In this document: piece after piece, positions 1-7,869 of the stretch
Layout: each line of letters begins with the position of its first letter
How positions within the stretch are numbered: position 1 is the first letter of the stretch
NCBI GenBank assembly: GCA_017848635.1
Contig: JAFIHK010000100.1
Span: forward strand, 1 to 48,230
DNA: 48,230 nucleotides
Direction: 5' to 3'
From: Bacteroidales bacterium
GTDB lineage: Bacteria; Bacteroidota; Bacteroidia; Bacteroidales; UBA932
The notes under the pieces: model-generated
What the model was told of the DNA's origin: nothing
The model's database searches: none
Seen by the model: only the letters and a program-made list of their open reading frames with translations
Position numbers and translations under genes: made by a program

Positions 1-576
1 AAACGTAGCAGAGCTGGTGCTCATAGAATGGAAAGAACAGATTTAACATCTATTAATCAATCCTGGAGTATGGATTTTGTCTCTGATCAATTATTTGATG
101 GAAAAAGATTCAGAGCGCTGACTGTAGTGGATAATTTCAGTCGGAAGTGCCCTGCCATTGAAGTCGGTCAGTCATTGAAAGGAATTGATGTGGTAAACAC
201 TTTAAACAGAATTAAAGAAGAAACAGGAAGTATTCCACAAAGGATTCAGGTAGATAACGGGCCTGAGTTCGTATCAAAAGAGTTGGACAGATGGGCATAT
301 GAAAATAATGTAACGCTTGATTTCTCAAGACCAGGCAGGCCAACCGACAACCCTTTCATTGAATCATTCAACGGAAGTTTCAGAGATGAGTGTTTAAATA
401 CAAATTGGTTCTTATCTTTGTCTGATGCAAGGGCTAAAATAGAGTCCTTTCGTAGAGATTATAACTCATACCGCCCTCATAGTTCTTTGCAAGGAATGAC
501 GCCCGAAGAAGCAGAAAACGAATGTACCAAAAACCCCGAATTTTCTACTTTTGAGCTGTCCGAAAAATGGGAGTAG
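1..576 (+). CDS. IS3-family transposase OrfB, C-terminal part (DDE integrase core)
   Basis: The frame is open to the first base, so the N-terminus lies outside the window; the first ATG inside is at 28. The product is the catalytic half of an IS3 OrfB. The three acidic residues of the RNase H-like core are visible: D in SWSMDFVSD, D in QVDNGPEF, and E in PFIESFNG, 35 residues after the second D. The usual C-terminal DYNSYRPHSSLQGMTPEE motif follows. The last 15 codons and the TAG stop lie inside the first copy of the 50-bp terminal repeat, as expected when an IS3 orfB runs almost to the end of the element. Nothing in the visible part looks broken. Confidence 0.9.
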   Translation, partial: KRSRAGAHRMERTDLTSINQSWSMDFVSDQLFDGKRFRALTVVDNFSRKCPAIEVGQSLKGIDVVNTLNRIKEETGSIPQRIQVDNGPEFVSKELDRWAYENNVTLDFSRPGRPTDNPFIESFNGSFRDECLNTNWFLSLSDARAKIESFRRDYNSYRPHSSLQGMTPEEAENECTKNPEFSTFELSEKWE

Positions 577-679
577 GTCAAAACCCCGAATTTTCTACTT
601 TTGAGCTGTCCGAAAAATGGGTGTAGGTCAAAACCCCGAATTTTCTACTTTTGAGCTGTCCGAAAAATGGGAGTAGGTC
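530..679. repeat. Three tandem 50-bp copies of the IS right end
   Basis: The unit runs from AAAACCCCGAATT to GGGAGTAGGTC. Copies occupy 530-579, 580-629 and 630-679 with exactly 50-bp period. The only difference I see is A to T at 622 in the middle copy. The first copy encodes the transposase C-terminus and stop; the other two lie outside the gene. Each copy ends with a potential IS terminus (GTAGGTCA). Confidence 0.95.
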
Positions 680-793
680 ATTTATTAAATTTGTATAAAG
701 AGACGCTGTCCTCCATTCAGGGGCTCCGACATACCCGCCTGAGCTGGAATTAAGAAACTATATAAATTCTCTAAATATTTAAAATCATATGTT

Positions 794-1729
794 ATGAAAA
801 AATTATTCATAGTTTTAATAATTTTTTTCTGCGGATTATCTCCAATATTTTTACAAGGTAAGTCAATAAAATGGATACCGTTTTTATGGCAAGGTGACAC
901 TATCTCTGGGAAGTATATTGAAAAAGCCTATATCTATGTTCCTGTAAAATTAGATGAACTGCCAATCGATTTTACAATGCAGCTCGATCTTGGTACAGCA
1001 GAGACTCAGATATATGGAAATACTATTAGACCTTATCTGGAGAAATATCCTTCTCTTGCGAATAAGCTAGATTCAATTGGGAAATTTCAGAAAATAATAT
1101 TCAGAGATGTCAATCTGAAAATGGGATCTACAATCTTTTTATTTGATATATGGCATCATTTAGGATTTGGAGAAGAAATTTCTAAAGATGTCAAACAATC
1201 TAAAAAATCTGTTCATATTGGAACAATTGCTCCTGATTTATTTAAAAATAAAATTCTTATCATAGATTATCGGCTGAACCGATTTGCCGTAATAGATAAA
1301 ATACCTGTTGAATATCAGAGATTGCCAACTGTACCTTTTGAATTAATAAATGGAGTCATCGTATTCCCGTTCCAAATTAATGGAATTGAGCAACGGGTAA
1401 TGTTCGATACCGGTTCAAGTACTTTCCCTCTGGCAACTTCGAGAGAAAGAGCTCTGGAAATATCACAATCAAAAATTGTAGACTCTTTGAGCGGTCCGCT
1501 TTGGTGGGGGCGATACATAACATTTTATGGTCTCAAGGTTGATAAACCTATTAAATTTGATGGAAAAGAGTTAGAAAAAACAATTGTATACTATGATAAA
1601 GAGGGGTTATGGGAGAAAAATGTTTTTAGGCCATTTAATATTTGGGGCCTTACAGGAAACGCATATTTTCTAAATGATATAATAATCATAGATTATAAAA
1701 ATAAAATATTTAGAATTAAAAAAAATTAA
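794..1729 (+). CDS. Exported two-lobed aspartyl-protease-like protein
   Basis: 311 residues. An N-terminal signal sequence (MKKLFIVLIIFFCG) indicates export. Two similar halves are visible. Lobe 1 has LDLGTA (Asp65) and later an IIDYRLNRF strand; lobe 2 has FDTGSS (Asp205) and a matching IIDYKNKIF strand near the C-terminus. This is the layout of pepsin or retropepsin-like aspartic proteases (clan AA), where each lobe gives one catalytic Asp in a D-T/S-G motif. Lobe 1 has DLG rather than DTG, so activity is uncertain. The gene is much more AT-rich than its neighbours and lies directly beside an IS, suggesting recent acquisition. Its partners and substrate are unknown. It could instead be a non-catalytic binding protein. 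Confidence 0.6.
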   Translation: MKKLFIVLIIFFCGLSPIFLQGKSIKWIPFLWQGDTISGKYIEKAYIYVPVKLDELPIDFTMQLDLGTAETQIYGNTIRPYLEKYPSLANKLDSIGKFQKIIFRDVNLKMGSTIFLFDIWHHLGFGEEISKDVKQSKKSVHIGTIAPDLFKNKILIIDYRLNRFAVIDKIPVEYQRLPTVPFELINGVIVFPFQINGIEQRVMFDTGSSTFPLATSRERALEISQSKIVDSLSGPLWWGRYITFYGLKVDKPIKFDGKELEKTIVYYDKEGLWEKNVFRPFNIWGLTGNAYFLNDIIIIDYKNKIFRIKKN

Positions 1730-1740
1730 ATATCAGTGAG

Positions 1741-2001
1741 TGTTCTACCCCCCCCCTTAAAGTCTGGACTAAAGATCGATTTAAACCAACTTTTGAGAAG
1801 CATTGGGAAAGCATTAATGATGCAGAAATATTTAGTCGGCTTAAAAATTTGATAGGCAAAGAAGCGAATGGACAATTTTTGGGAGAAGATGCTTATCGGC
1901 AGAGGGGCTTGCGGGAGGATAGTAGTTTTGTCCTCAATGTTACTAAAGAGCAGCCGGGGCATCGCACCACACACTTCCACGACTCCGCCAGGACCTCTTG
2001 A
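1741..2001 (+). pseudogene. Orphan coding-like fragment without start codon
   Basis: A reading frame stays open from upstream of 1741 to TGA at 1999-2001. From 1762 it has a protein-like composition (VWTKDRFKPTFEKHWESI and on), with no ATG in frame before it. It lies just after a run of nine C (1748-1756), where a length change would shift the frame. I do not recognise the family. It fills the 320-base gap between the exported protein and the alkD-like gene and is best read as a remnant of a truncated gene. Confidence 0.3.
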
Positions 2002-2049
2002 GTACAGTCTAAATATCTGCCCGATATTTTTACTATTTTTACAATAAAA

Positions 2050-2766
2050 ATGGATAAAATAGCTATTGCCAACAAAATCAGAGAGTCGCTCATAGCTTTA
2101 TCGGACGAAAATACAAAGGCAGTAAGCGCGCACTTTTTCAAAGAGGCTGTAAATGTATACGGAGTAAAATCTACCGAAGTTAAAAGGGTGGCAAAAGAGA
2201 GCTTCAAATCCTGCATCGGAATCACAAAAGAGCAGGCATTTGAAATATGCGACCTTCTGTGGCAGTCGGGGGTGATGGAGGAGTCATTTATAGCCTGCGA
2301 ATGGTCTTGTCGTTTCAACAAAGAGTATCTGCCCGACGATTTCGCCCGCTTCGAAAAGTGGATAACAAACTATGTGTCCAACTGGGCCTCTTGCGACACA
2401 CTCTGCAACCACACGGTAGGCGACTTCGTAATGCTCTATCCGGAGTACATCGCAAAGCTCAAGGAGTTCACCAAATCGGAGAACCGTTGGGTGAGGAGAG
2501 CAGCCGCCGTAACGCTCATAATTCCCGCAAGAAAAGGGCTCTTCCTGGCAGATATTTTAGAGATTGCAACAACCCTGCTAGCCGATAGCGATGATTTGGT
2601 TCAAAAGGGGTACGGATGGATGCTCAAAGCGGCATCGGAAGCCCATCGGGATGAGATCTACCACTTCGTTCTCAAGCACCGCGCCACTATGCCTCGCACC
2701 GCCTTGCGCTATGCCATCGAGAAGATGCCTCCGGAATATCGCAAGGAGGCGATGATTAAAAAATAG
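2050..2766 (+). CDS. DNA alkylation repair protein, AlkD-like HEAT-repeat DNA glycosylase
   Basis: 238 residues, a normal size for the AlkD/AlkC superfamily. These are all-helical HEAT-repeat glycosylases that excise N3- and N7-alkylated purines. Conserved elements are visible: the SNWASCDTLCNH segment (Trp and Asp of the active cleft), WVRRAAAVTL (Arg) and GYGWMLKAAS (Trp). The start ATG at 2050 follows an A/T-rich leader with no Shine-Dalgarno. Third codon positions in the second half are richer in G/C than in flanking genes, for example the run at 2690-2750. That may reflect a different origin from the adjacent AT-rich segment. It appears monocistronic. Confidence 0.88.
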   Translation: MDKIAIANKIRESLIALSDENTKAVSAHFFKEAVNVYGVKSTEVKRVAKESFKSCIGITKEQAFEICDLLWQSGVMEESFIACEWSCRFNKEYLPDDFARFEKWITNYVSNWASCDTLCNHTVGDFVMLYPEYIAKLKEFTKSENRWVRRAAAVTLIIPARKGLFLADILEIATTLLADSDDLVQKGYGWMLKAASEAHRDEIYHFVLKHRATMPRTALRYAIEKMPPEYRKEAMIKK

Positions 2767-2880
2767 TGATTATAGAATTAGCTGATAAATTCACACAAAA
2801 ACCGAAGGCACAGCTCTTAGTTCAATTGTGCTCCCTCCACATAATCAAATTTCAAAAAACTTAATCTGAACAAAAATCGC

Positions 2881-2888
2881 TAATTTTG
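2881..2888 (+). promoter_or_regulatory. -7 box of the GNAT gene promoter
   Basis: TAATTTTG matches the Bacteroidetes -7 consensus TAnnTTTG exactly and ends 5 bases before the ATG at 2894. No good TTTG -33 box is present at the right distance. A transcript from here would have almost no leader. Confidence 0.4.
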
Positions 2889-2893
2889 CAGCT

Positions 2894-3352
2894 ATGAACA
2901 TAGTTATAAGAGAGGCCGTTGAATCGGACAGTGAGTTGATTTTCAGCTTTATCTGCGAATTGGCCAAATATGAAAAGCTTGAAAATGAGGTCTCTGCAAC
3001 AGCCGATATTATCAGAGATTCACTATTCAATAAGAGGCAGGCAGAGGCGATAATTGCCGAGGCAGATGGTGAACCTGCCGGGTTTGCCTTATATTTTCAC
3101 AATTTCTCAACATTTAAAGGAAAGGCTTGTTTGTATCTGGAAGATATCTTTGTTAAAGAGAATCTGCGAGGAGAGGGTATCGGAAAGAGACTCTTTGAAA
3201 AACTGATCAGCATTGCAGCAGAGAGAGATTGTGATAGGTTTGACTGGAGCGTTCTCGATTGGAACACCCCCTCGAAGGAGTTCTATAAAAGCCTGGGGGC
3301 CGTAGAGATGAGTGACTGGCGGATATTCAGGCTGACAAAAGATAGATATTAG
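2894..3352 (+). CDS. GNAT-family N-acetyltransferase (diamine/thialysine acetyltransferase-like)
   Basis: 152 residues forming one GNAT domain. The acetyl-CoA pyrophosphate loop is LRGEGIG (residues 91-97), preceded by the beta-strand YLEDIFV. The later segment LDWNTPSKEFYKSLGA is typical of the spermidine/spermine and thialysine acetyltransferase (SAT1/SAT2) branch. It would transfer acetyl from acetyl-CoA to an amine; the substrate cannot be read from sequence. It lies 12 bases upstream of mgsA and may be cotranscribed with it. Confidence 0.82.
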   Translation: MNIVIREAVESDSELIFSFICELAKYEKLENEVSATADIIRDSLFNKRQAEAIIAEADGEPAGFALYFHNFSTFKGKACLYLEDIFVKENLRGEGIGKRLFEKLISIAAERDCDRFDWSVLDWNTPSKEFYKSLGAVEMSDWRIFRLTKDRY

Positions 3353-3364
3353 AATATTAACATT

Positions 3365-3829
3365 ATGATTACAAAAACAATAGCATTAGTAGCCCACGAC
3401 AATAGAAAAAAAGACCTCATCGAGTGGGTTGAGTACAACAGAGGCACTTTGTCAAAACACAAAATGGTATGCACCGGAACAACCGGCAGAATGGTGGAGA
3501 CAGCTTTAAACGCTTCCAAAAAGAAGGGAGAGGCTGCCGCCGATGTAACAATTCTCAAATCGGGCCCTCTCGGAGGAGACCAACAGCTTGGAGCTTTGAT
3601 ATCCGAAGGTAAGATAGATATGCTTATTTTTCTCTGGGATCCTATGCAGCCGCAACCACACGATGTAGATGTAAAGGCACTCCTGAGAATATCAAGCCTT
3701 TACAACATTCCGACAGCAATCAACCGTTCATCTGCCGATTTCCTGATATCGTCCGAACTATTTGCTTCGGAGTATGTCCCGAAACAGGAGAACTTCTCAA
3801 GTTATCTGCATCGTAGAATCGATGTCTAG
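3365..3829 (+). CDS. mgsA: Methylglyoxal synthase
   Basis: 154 residues, full length for MgsA, which converts dihydroxyacetone phosphate to methylglyoxal and phosphate as a bypass of lower glycolysis under phosphate limitation. Family motifs are intact: ALVAHD (His11), CTGTTG phosphate-binding loop (36-41), SGPLGGDQQ with catalytic Asp72, and WDPMQPQPHDVD with His99 and Asp102. The 3' end overlaps the convergent thioesterase gene by 4 bases. No terminator is visible between them. Confidence 0.95.
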   Translation: MITKTIALVAHDNRKKDLIEWVEYNRGTLSKHKMVCTGTTGRMVETALNASKKKGEAAADVTILKSGPLGGDQQLGALISEGKIDMLIFLWDPMQPQPHDVDVKALLRISSLYNIPTAINRSSADFLISSELFASEYVPKQENFSSYLHRRIDV

Positions 3830-4563
3830 AGCGTTTTGAAGAGAACGGTAAAAATATTTGTGCCCTCTCTTCTCCCCTCAATAACTACATTATTTTCATT
3901 TTTGTGAGCGCAGATATCGATCTTTTCACCAAGACGACACTCTGAGTTAAAGTTTACCGTCATCTCCCTTATTTCACAACTCTCTCCCGAAATCGAGAAG
4001 AGAGCATCGGTAGCCCACTCAACATAACGAGCATTGTTAGTATGCCTGTTCACATCGATGTCCGAATAGGCGACTACCCTGCTGTATAGTAATTTGCAGT
4101 CGGAAGGTGTCTCGATTTTGCCGGCAGATTCCTCAAGTGCATTCTCCCTCAAAACCCCCTCATCCTCGTTAGAAAGGATTTTATCTACCCGCTGGATCTT
4201 TCTGGTATTTATATCAATAATTAACCATGAGGAGGTTGCCAGAATCATATCCTCGCCGGACTCTCCCTTAAGCCTGAAATCTCTTACTCCGAAAAGTCTT
4301 TCGGTACCTTTGTGCCAGGTTTTTAGCGAGATATTATCTCTCCAAAGAGGATACTCCTTAAAAACAACATGTATTCTGGACAATACCCATACATTTTGAT
4401 TTTCAATCAGATTGTCATATCCAAAGCTAAGTTTCCCGGCATGCTCCTCTGCCATGTATTGCGCATAGTTCATAAATGAGGCCGGTTTTAGCTTTTTTGA
4501 GAAATCGGTCTCGTAACTTCGAACTTCAAAACTTTTTGTCAAGCTGTTCATTGTTAGAATCAT
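3826..4563 (-). CDS. Acyl-ACP thioesterase (FatA/FatB-type double hotdog)
   Basis: 245 residues with two hotdog folds, as in bacterial acyl-ACP thioesterases that release free fatty acids from acyl-carrier protein. The first hotdog carries WVLSRIHVVF and the substrate-facing RLFGVRDFRL. The second carries the catalytic signature DIDVNRHTNN (168-177) with Asp, Asn and His. The annotated ATG is at 4563; Met5 (ATG at 4551) is an equally plausible start. It converges with mgsA with a 4-base overlap. In anaerobes such enzymes are linked to membrane lipid adjustment; the chain length cannot be inferred. Confidence 0.88.
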   Translation of the reverse strand: MILTMNSLTKSFEVRSYETDFSKKLKPASFMNYAQYMAEEHAGKLSFGYDNLIENQNVWVLSRIHVVFKEYPLWRDNISLKTWHKGTERLFGVRDFRLKGESGEDMILATSSWLIIDINTRKIQRVDKILSNEDEGVLRENALEESAGKIETPSDCKLLYSRVVAYSDIDVNRHTNNARYVEWATDALFSISGESCEIREMTVNFNSECRLGEKIDICAHKNENNVVIEGRREGTNIFTVLFKTL

Positions 4564-4578
4564 TGATTATTGAGGGTG

Positions 4579-4610
4579 TAAAAGTAGGATTAAAAAGCGA
4601 TCGATACAAT
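4579..4610 (-). promoter_or_regulatory. Possible promoter of the thioesterase gene
   Basis: On the minus strand a TACTTTTA box (4586-4579) resembles TAnnTTTG, with ATTG 20 bases upstream (4610-4607). Both boxes deviate by one base from consensus. The -7 box is 15 bases from the ATG. Confidence 0.35.
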
Positions 4611-4621
4611 CCGATTTTCAT

Positions 4622-4652
4622 TTTGGATAACCGGAAATTATGGCTACTTTTG
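4622..4652 (+). promoter_or_regulatory. Bacteroidetes-type promoter of pyrG
   Basis: TTTG at 4622-4625 and TACTTTTG at 4645-4652 are separated by 19 bases. This is an exact match to the -33/-7 consensus (TTTG-N19-21-TAnnTTTG) of the Bacteroidetes primary sigma factor. It sits 33 bases before the pyrG ATG. Confidence 0.8.
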
Positions 4653-4684
4653 TATCCCTGTATAACAAATCCATTTAATCTTTT

Positions 4685-6304
4685 ATGAGCACAAAATATG
4701 TATTTGTATCAGGAGGAGTTACCTCTTCCCTAGGGAAGGGTATTATCTCAGCATCATTGGCTAAGTTGTTACAAGCCAGAGGCTTTTCTGTTACAATCCA
4801 AAAATTTGATCCCTACATTAATGTTGATCCCGGAACTCTCAACCCGTACGAACACGGAGAGTGTTTTGTTACCGAAGATGGTGCCGAAACCGATTTAGAC
4901 CTGGGGCACTATGAAAGATTCCTTGGTGTTTATACATCCAAGGCTAACAATGTAACCACAGGAAAGATATACCGGACTGTAATAGACAGAGAGCGTGAAG
5001 GTGCCTATCTGGGTAAAACTGTGCAGATCATTCCCCACATTACCGATGAGATCAAGCGAAGAATGTTGCTTCTCGGAAAGAGCGGGAAGTATGACATAGT
5101 AATCACAGAGCTGGGAGGAACAGTAGGGGACATTGAGTCGCTTCCCTTTGTTGAGGCTGTTCGTCAGCTGCAATGGGAGCTGCCCGAAGAGGATTGCATT
5201 GTTACCCACCTTACACTTGTACCATACCTTAGCGCAGCAAAAGAGCTCAAAACCAAGCCTACTCAACATTCGGTAAGGCTGTTGCAACAAAACGGAGTCC
5301 AGCCCGACATAATTGTCTGCAGGACAGAGCACCCGATCTCTCCTGAGATCCGCCGTAAGGTTGCCCTCTTCTGTAATGTTAAACCCGACTGCGTAATCGA
5401 ATCGCTCGATGCAAAGAGCATATACGAGGTTCCGCTCCTGATGATGAAGGAGAGACTCGATGAGATTGTACTCAAGAAATTTAAACTTATAGATAGTGCC
5501 GCCGCACCGGAACTCGGTAAATGGCGATCATTTCTGGACAGGCTCTTCCACCCTAAAGACGAGGTAAATATTGCTCTTGTAGGAAAGTATGTTGAGCTTC
5601 AGGATGCATATAAATCTATACTTGAGTCATTTATTCATGCCGGTGCGGCTAACGAAGCTAAAGTGAAGGTTCACAGTATTCACAGTGAACACATAAACGA
5701 CACCAATATAGACACACTTCTCGGAAGTATGCACGGAATCCTGGTTGCTCCGGGGTTTGGAGAGAGAGGAATAGAGGGAAAGATCGTTGCTGTCAAATAT
5801 GCAAGGGAGAAGGGGATTCCATTTTTAGGAATATGTCTTGGCATGCAAATGGCAGTAGTAGAGTTTGCAAGAGATATACTCGGCATGGAGGATGCTATGA
5901 CCACCGAAATCAGACCAAATACTACCCATCCTGTAATCGATCTGATGGAGGATCAAAAGAGCCTTACTATAAAGGGGGGAACTATGAGACTGGGAGCATA
6001 CAACTGTCTGATAAAAGAGAACTCCCTTGCTCACAGAGTTTACGGCTCTGTTGAGATTTCGGAGAGGCACAGGCATCGCTATGAAATGAACGACACATAT
6101 CTGCAAAATTTTGAGGATGCCGGAATGGTGGCAAGCGGCAGAAACAGAGAGACAGGGTTGGTTGAGATAGTGGAGCTGCCATCGCACCCATTCTTTATTG
6201 GGGTTCAGTTCCACCCCGAACTGAAAAGTACTCCTGAGAGACCTCATCCTCTATTTGTATCGCTTATTGCCAGCGCATTAAAATATAAAAATGGGAATGT
6301 ATAA
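4685..6304 (+). CDS. pyrG: CTP synthase
   Basis: 539 residues, the usual length. It makes CTP from UTP, ATP and glutamine. The N-terminal amidoligase domain starts with SGGVTSSLGKG (P-loop) and continues with KFDPYINVDPGTLNPYEHGE. The C-terminal class I glutaminase domain carries LGICLGMQM with nucleophile Cys384 and FHPE with His510 and Glu512. An exact consensus promoter precedes it. The last 14 bases overlap the start of the following glutaminyl cyclase gene, so the two are probably translationally coupled. Confidence 0.98.
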   Translation: MSTKYVFVSGGVTSSLGKGIISASLAKLLQARGFSVTIQKFDPYINVDPGTLNPYEHGECFVTEDGAETDLDLGHYERFLGVYTSKANNVTTGKIYRTVIDREREGAYLGKTVQIIPHITDEIKRRMLLLGKSGKYDIVITELGGTVGDIESLPFVEAVRQLQWELPEEDCIVTHLTLVPYLSAAKELKTKPTQHSVRLLQQNGVQPDIIVCRTEHPISPEIRRKVALFCNVKPDCVIESLDAKSIYEVPLLMMKERLDEIVLKKFKLIDSAAAPELGKWRSFLDRLFHPKDEVNIALVGKYVELQDAYKSILESFIHAGAANEAKVKVHSIHSEHINDTNIDTLLGSMHGILVAPGFGERGIEGKIVAVKYAREKGIPFLGICLGMQMAVVEFARDILGMEDAMTTEIRPNTTHPVIDLMEDQKSLTIKGGTMRLGAYNCLIKENSLAHRVYGSVEISERHRHRYEMNDTYLQNFEDAGMVASGRNRETGLVEIVELPSHPFFIGVQFHPELKSTPERPHPLFVSLIASALKYKNGNV

Positions 6305-7073
6305 AGATATTTACAGAAGAGTTTTACCGGCAGTGATTGCAATTTTACTGCCGGCTCTTCTCTTTTCAGCACCGGGAGTTGAACGGTTGAAGGTAAAGGT
6401 TATAGAGAGTTACAACCACGATCAGACCGCATATACTCAGGGACTTTTTTTTATCGGTAATCAACTCTACGAGAGTTGTGGAGAGTACAAAAGGTCAACT
6501 TTCCGAAAGGTCGATCTTACAACCGGAAAGGTTCTTCAAAAGATATCATTCCCCGCACAATATTTTGCTGAGGGGGCGGTGCATCTGAACGGTAAAATAT
6601 TTGTTCTCACATGGAGAGAGAGAGTCTGTTTTGTTCTCGATGCCAAGAGTTTTAAAAATATAAAATCGTTTTATAATCCCAAGATTGAGGGCTGGGGGCT
6701 TACTACCGATGGGAGTGCTTTAATAATGAGCGATGGAAGCTCTTTCTTGTATTTTATGAATCCGGATAATTTTACCGAGAAGAGTAAAATTGAGGTAAAA
6801 CTCAACGGAAGAGCTGTGCAGTATCTTAATGAGCTTGAATACATTAACGGTGAGATTTGGGCAAATGTCTATCAGTCGGACAATATTTTGATAATCAATC
6901 CTAAAACCGGAGCTGTAAGAGCTGTGGTAGATTGTAAAGATCTTTTACCAGAAAGCGAGAGAACACCCAATACAGATGTCCTTAACGGTATTGCCTGGAA
7001 CGAATCGACAAAATCGCTCTACCTGACCGGAAAGAATTGGCCAAAACTTTTTAAAGTGGAAGTTGTGCGCTGA
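6291..7073 (+). CDS. Glutaminyl-peptide cyclotransferase (glutamine cyclotransferase), exported
   Basis: 260 residues. A signal peptide (YRRVLPAVIAILLPALLFSA) precedes a five-bladed beta-propeller of the plant/bacterial glutamine cyclotransferase family, which turns N-terminal Gln of secreted proteins into pyroglutamate. Family signatures are present: AYTQGLFF, EGWGLTTDG, YLNELEYINGEIWANV and LNGIAWN. In Bacteroidetes many secreted proteins are predicted to begin with Gln after signal cleavage, so a periplasmic role fits. The start overlaps pyrG by 14 bases; an alternative ATG is at 6297. The 3' end overlaps the convergent methyltransferase gene by 23 bases. Confidence 0.88.
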   Translation: MGMYKDIYRRVLPAVIAILLPALLFSAPGVERLKVKVIESYNHDQTAYTQGLFFIGNQLYESCGEYKRSTFRKVDLTTGKVLQKISFPAQYFAEGAVHLNGKIFVLTWRERVCFVLDAKSFKNIKSFYNPKIEGWGLTTDGSALIMSDGSSFLYFMNPDNFTEKSKIEVKLNGRAVQYLNELEYINGEIWANVYQSDNILIINPKTGAVRAVVDCKDLLPESERTPNTDVLNGIAWNESTKSLYLTGKNWPKLFKVEVVR

Positions 7074-7779
7074 CATTGTGTCGCTTTCCGTTGATCCCCT
7101 TAAATCTTTTTACAATGAAACCGCTCGCCCTGAGAGCCTCTTTTACCGATCCCTTGGATGAGTAGGTAACGAGAGTTGCTCCAGGAGAACACATCTGCGC
7201 AACTCTTTCGAATATCTCCCGGCTCCAGAGCTCGGGCTGAACATTTGGAGAGAATGCGTCATAATATACAAGATCAACACCTTTGATCCCGTAGAATTGA
7301 GTGAAGTCCTCTCCAATCTTGTTAAGATAAAATCCGGGGATAATCTCTGATATCTCATCCCATTTAGCCGATATCATGCTCTCTTGTATGCTCTTTATCT
7401 TATTTTCGCTAAGGTTTGGGAAGAGGGCGCTTTTAAAGATAACCTCAGAGTGGTTGAGCAGATGGTACTCTTCGGGAGTTAGCGGATATTTTTCAACTGC
7501 TGTATAATTCACCCCGGGAGCAATAGTTGAATCACTTGAGAGGTTTACAATGTGGCAGATTGTTAACAGAGTGTTAAGCCCGGTACCGAACCCCATTTCG
7601 AGTATATTTATCTCTTTACGGCAGTTAACAGAATCGTTGTAAATTCTCTTCAACCCATTGTTTATGAAGATGTGAACAGACTCCTCAAGGGCTCCCGATA
7701 CTGAGTGGTAGTGCTCTCCTATATCTTCCATGTACATTGTGGCACTCCCATCGGCACTAATTATGACATTACGGCGCAT
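7051..7779 (-). CDS. mnmD: MnmD-like tRNA wobble-uridine methyltransferase (MnmC N-terminal domain family)
   Basis: 242 residues from ATG at 7779. This corresponds to the methyltransferase half of MnmC (DUF752), which completes 5-methylaminomethyl(-2-thio)uridine at tRNA position 34. Seen are NILEMGFGTGLN (SAM-binding motif I, 58-69), VDLVYYDAFSPN (168-179) and TYSSKGSVKEALRASGF near the C-terminus. No FAD domain follows, so it is the stand-alone MnmD form. The frame is open further upstream to 8427, but that extension is antisense to secA and lacks homology. The ATG at 7779 has a TACATTTG box just upstream. Confidence 0.85.
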   Translation of the reverse strand: MRRNVIISADGSATMYMEDIGEHYHSVSGALEESVHIFINNGLKRIYNDSVNCRKEINILEMGFGTGLNTLLTICHIVNLSSDSTIAPGVNYTAVEKYPLTPEEYHLLNHSEVIFKSALFPNLSENKIKSIQESMISAKWDEISEIIPGFYLNKIGEDFTQFYGIKGVDLVYYDAFSPNVQPELWSREIFERVAQMCSPGATLVTYSSKGSVKEALRASGFIVKRFKGINGKRHNVSAQLPL

Positions 7780-7801
7780 ATTTTCATTGGCAAATGTTTT
7801 G

Positions 7802-7809
7802 CAAATGTA
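7802..7809 (-). promoter_or_regulatory. -7 box for the mnmD-like gene
   Basis: Minus-strand TACATTTG matches TAnnTTTG, 22 bases from the ATG at 7779. No clear TTTG -33 element is seen upstream. It lies in the divergent interval with secA. Confidence 0.45.
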
Positions 7810-7829
7810 TAAGTTTCCTGCTATTTTGT

Positions 7830-7837
7830 TACCTTTG
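7830..7837 (+). promoter_or_regulatory. -7 box for secA
   Basis: TACCTTTG matches TAnnTTTG and lies 32 bases before the secA ATG. The nearest TTTG (7798-7801) is 28 bases away, longer than usual, so the -33 contact is uncertain. Confidence 0.45.
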
Positions 7838-7869
7838 TGTGTTACAATCGAAAATAAATATAATATATA

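Larger units (their letters stand above)
1..680 (+). mobile_element. 3' part of an IS3-family insertion sequence
   Basis: The region contains the DDE transposase end of an IS3-type element followed by its presumed right terminus. Each of three tandem 50-bp units ends in GTAGGTCA. The reverse complement begins TGACCTAC, which fits the TG...CA termini of IS3-family elements. The left end and orfA lie before the window, so the target-site duplication cannot be checked. The element borders an AT-rich, possibly acquired segment (to about 2000). Confidence 0.75.

Noticed and set aside
530-679. CRISPR array
   Set aside because: The 50-bp units are contiguous with no unique spacers and carry the IS end and transposase codons.
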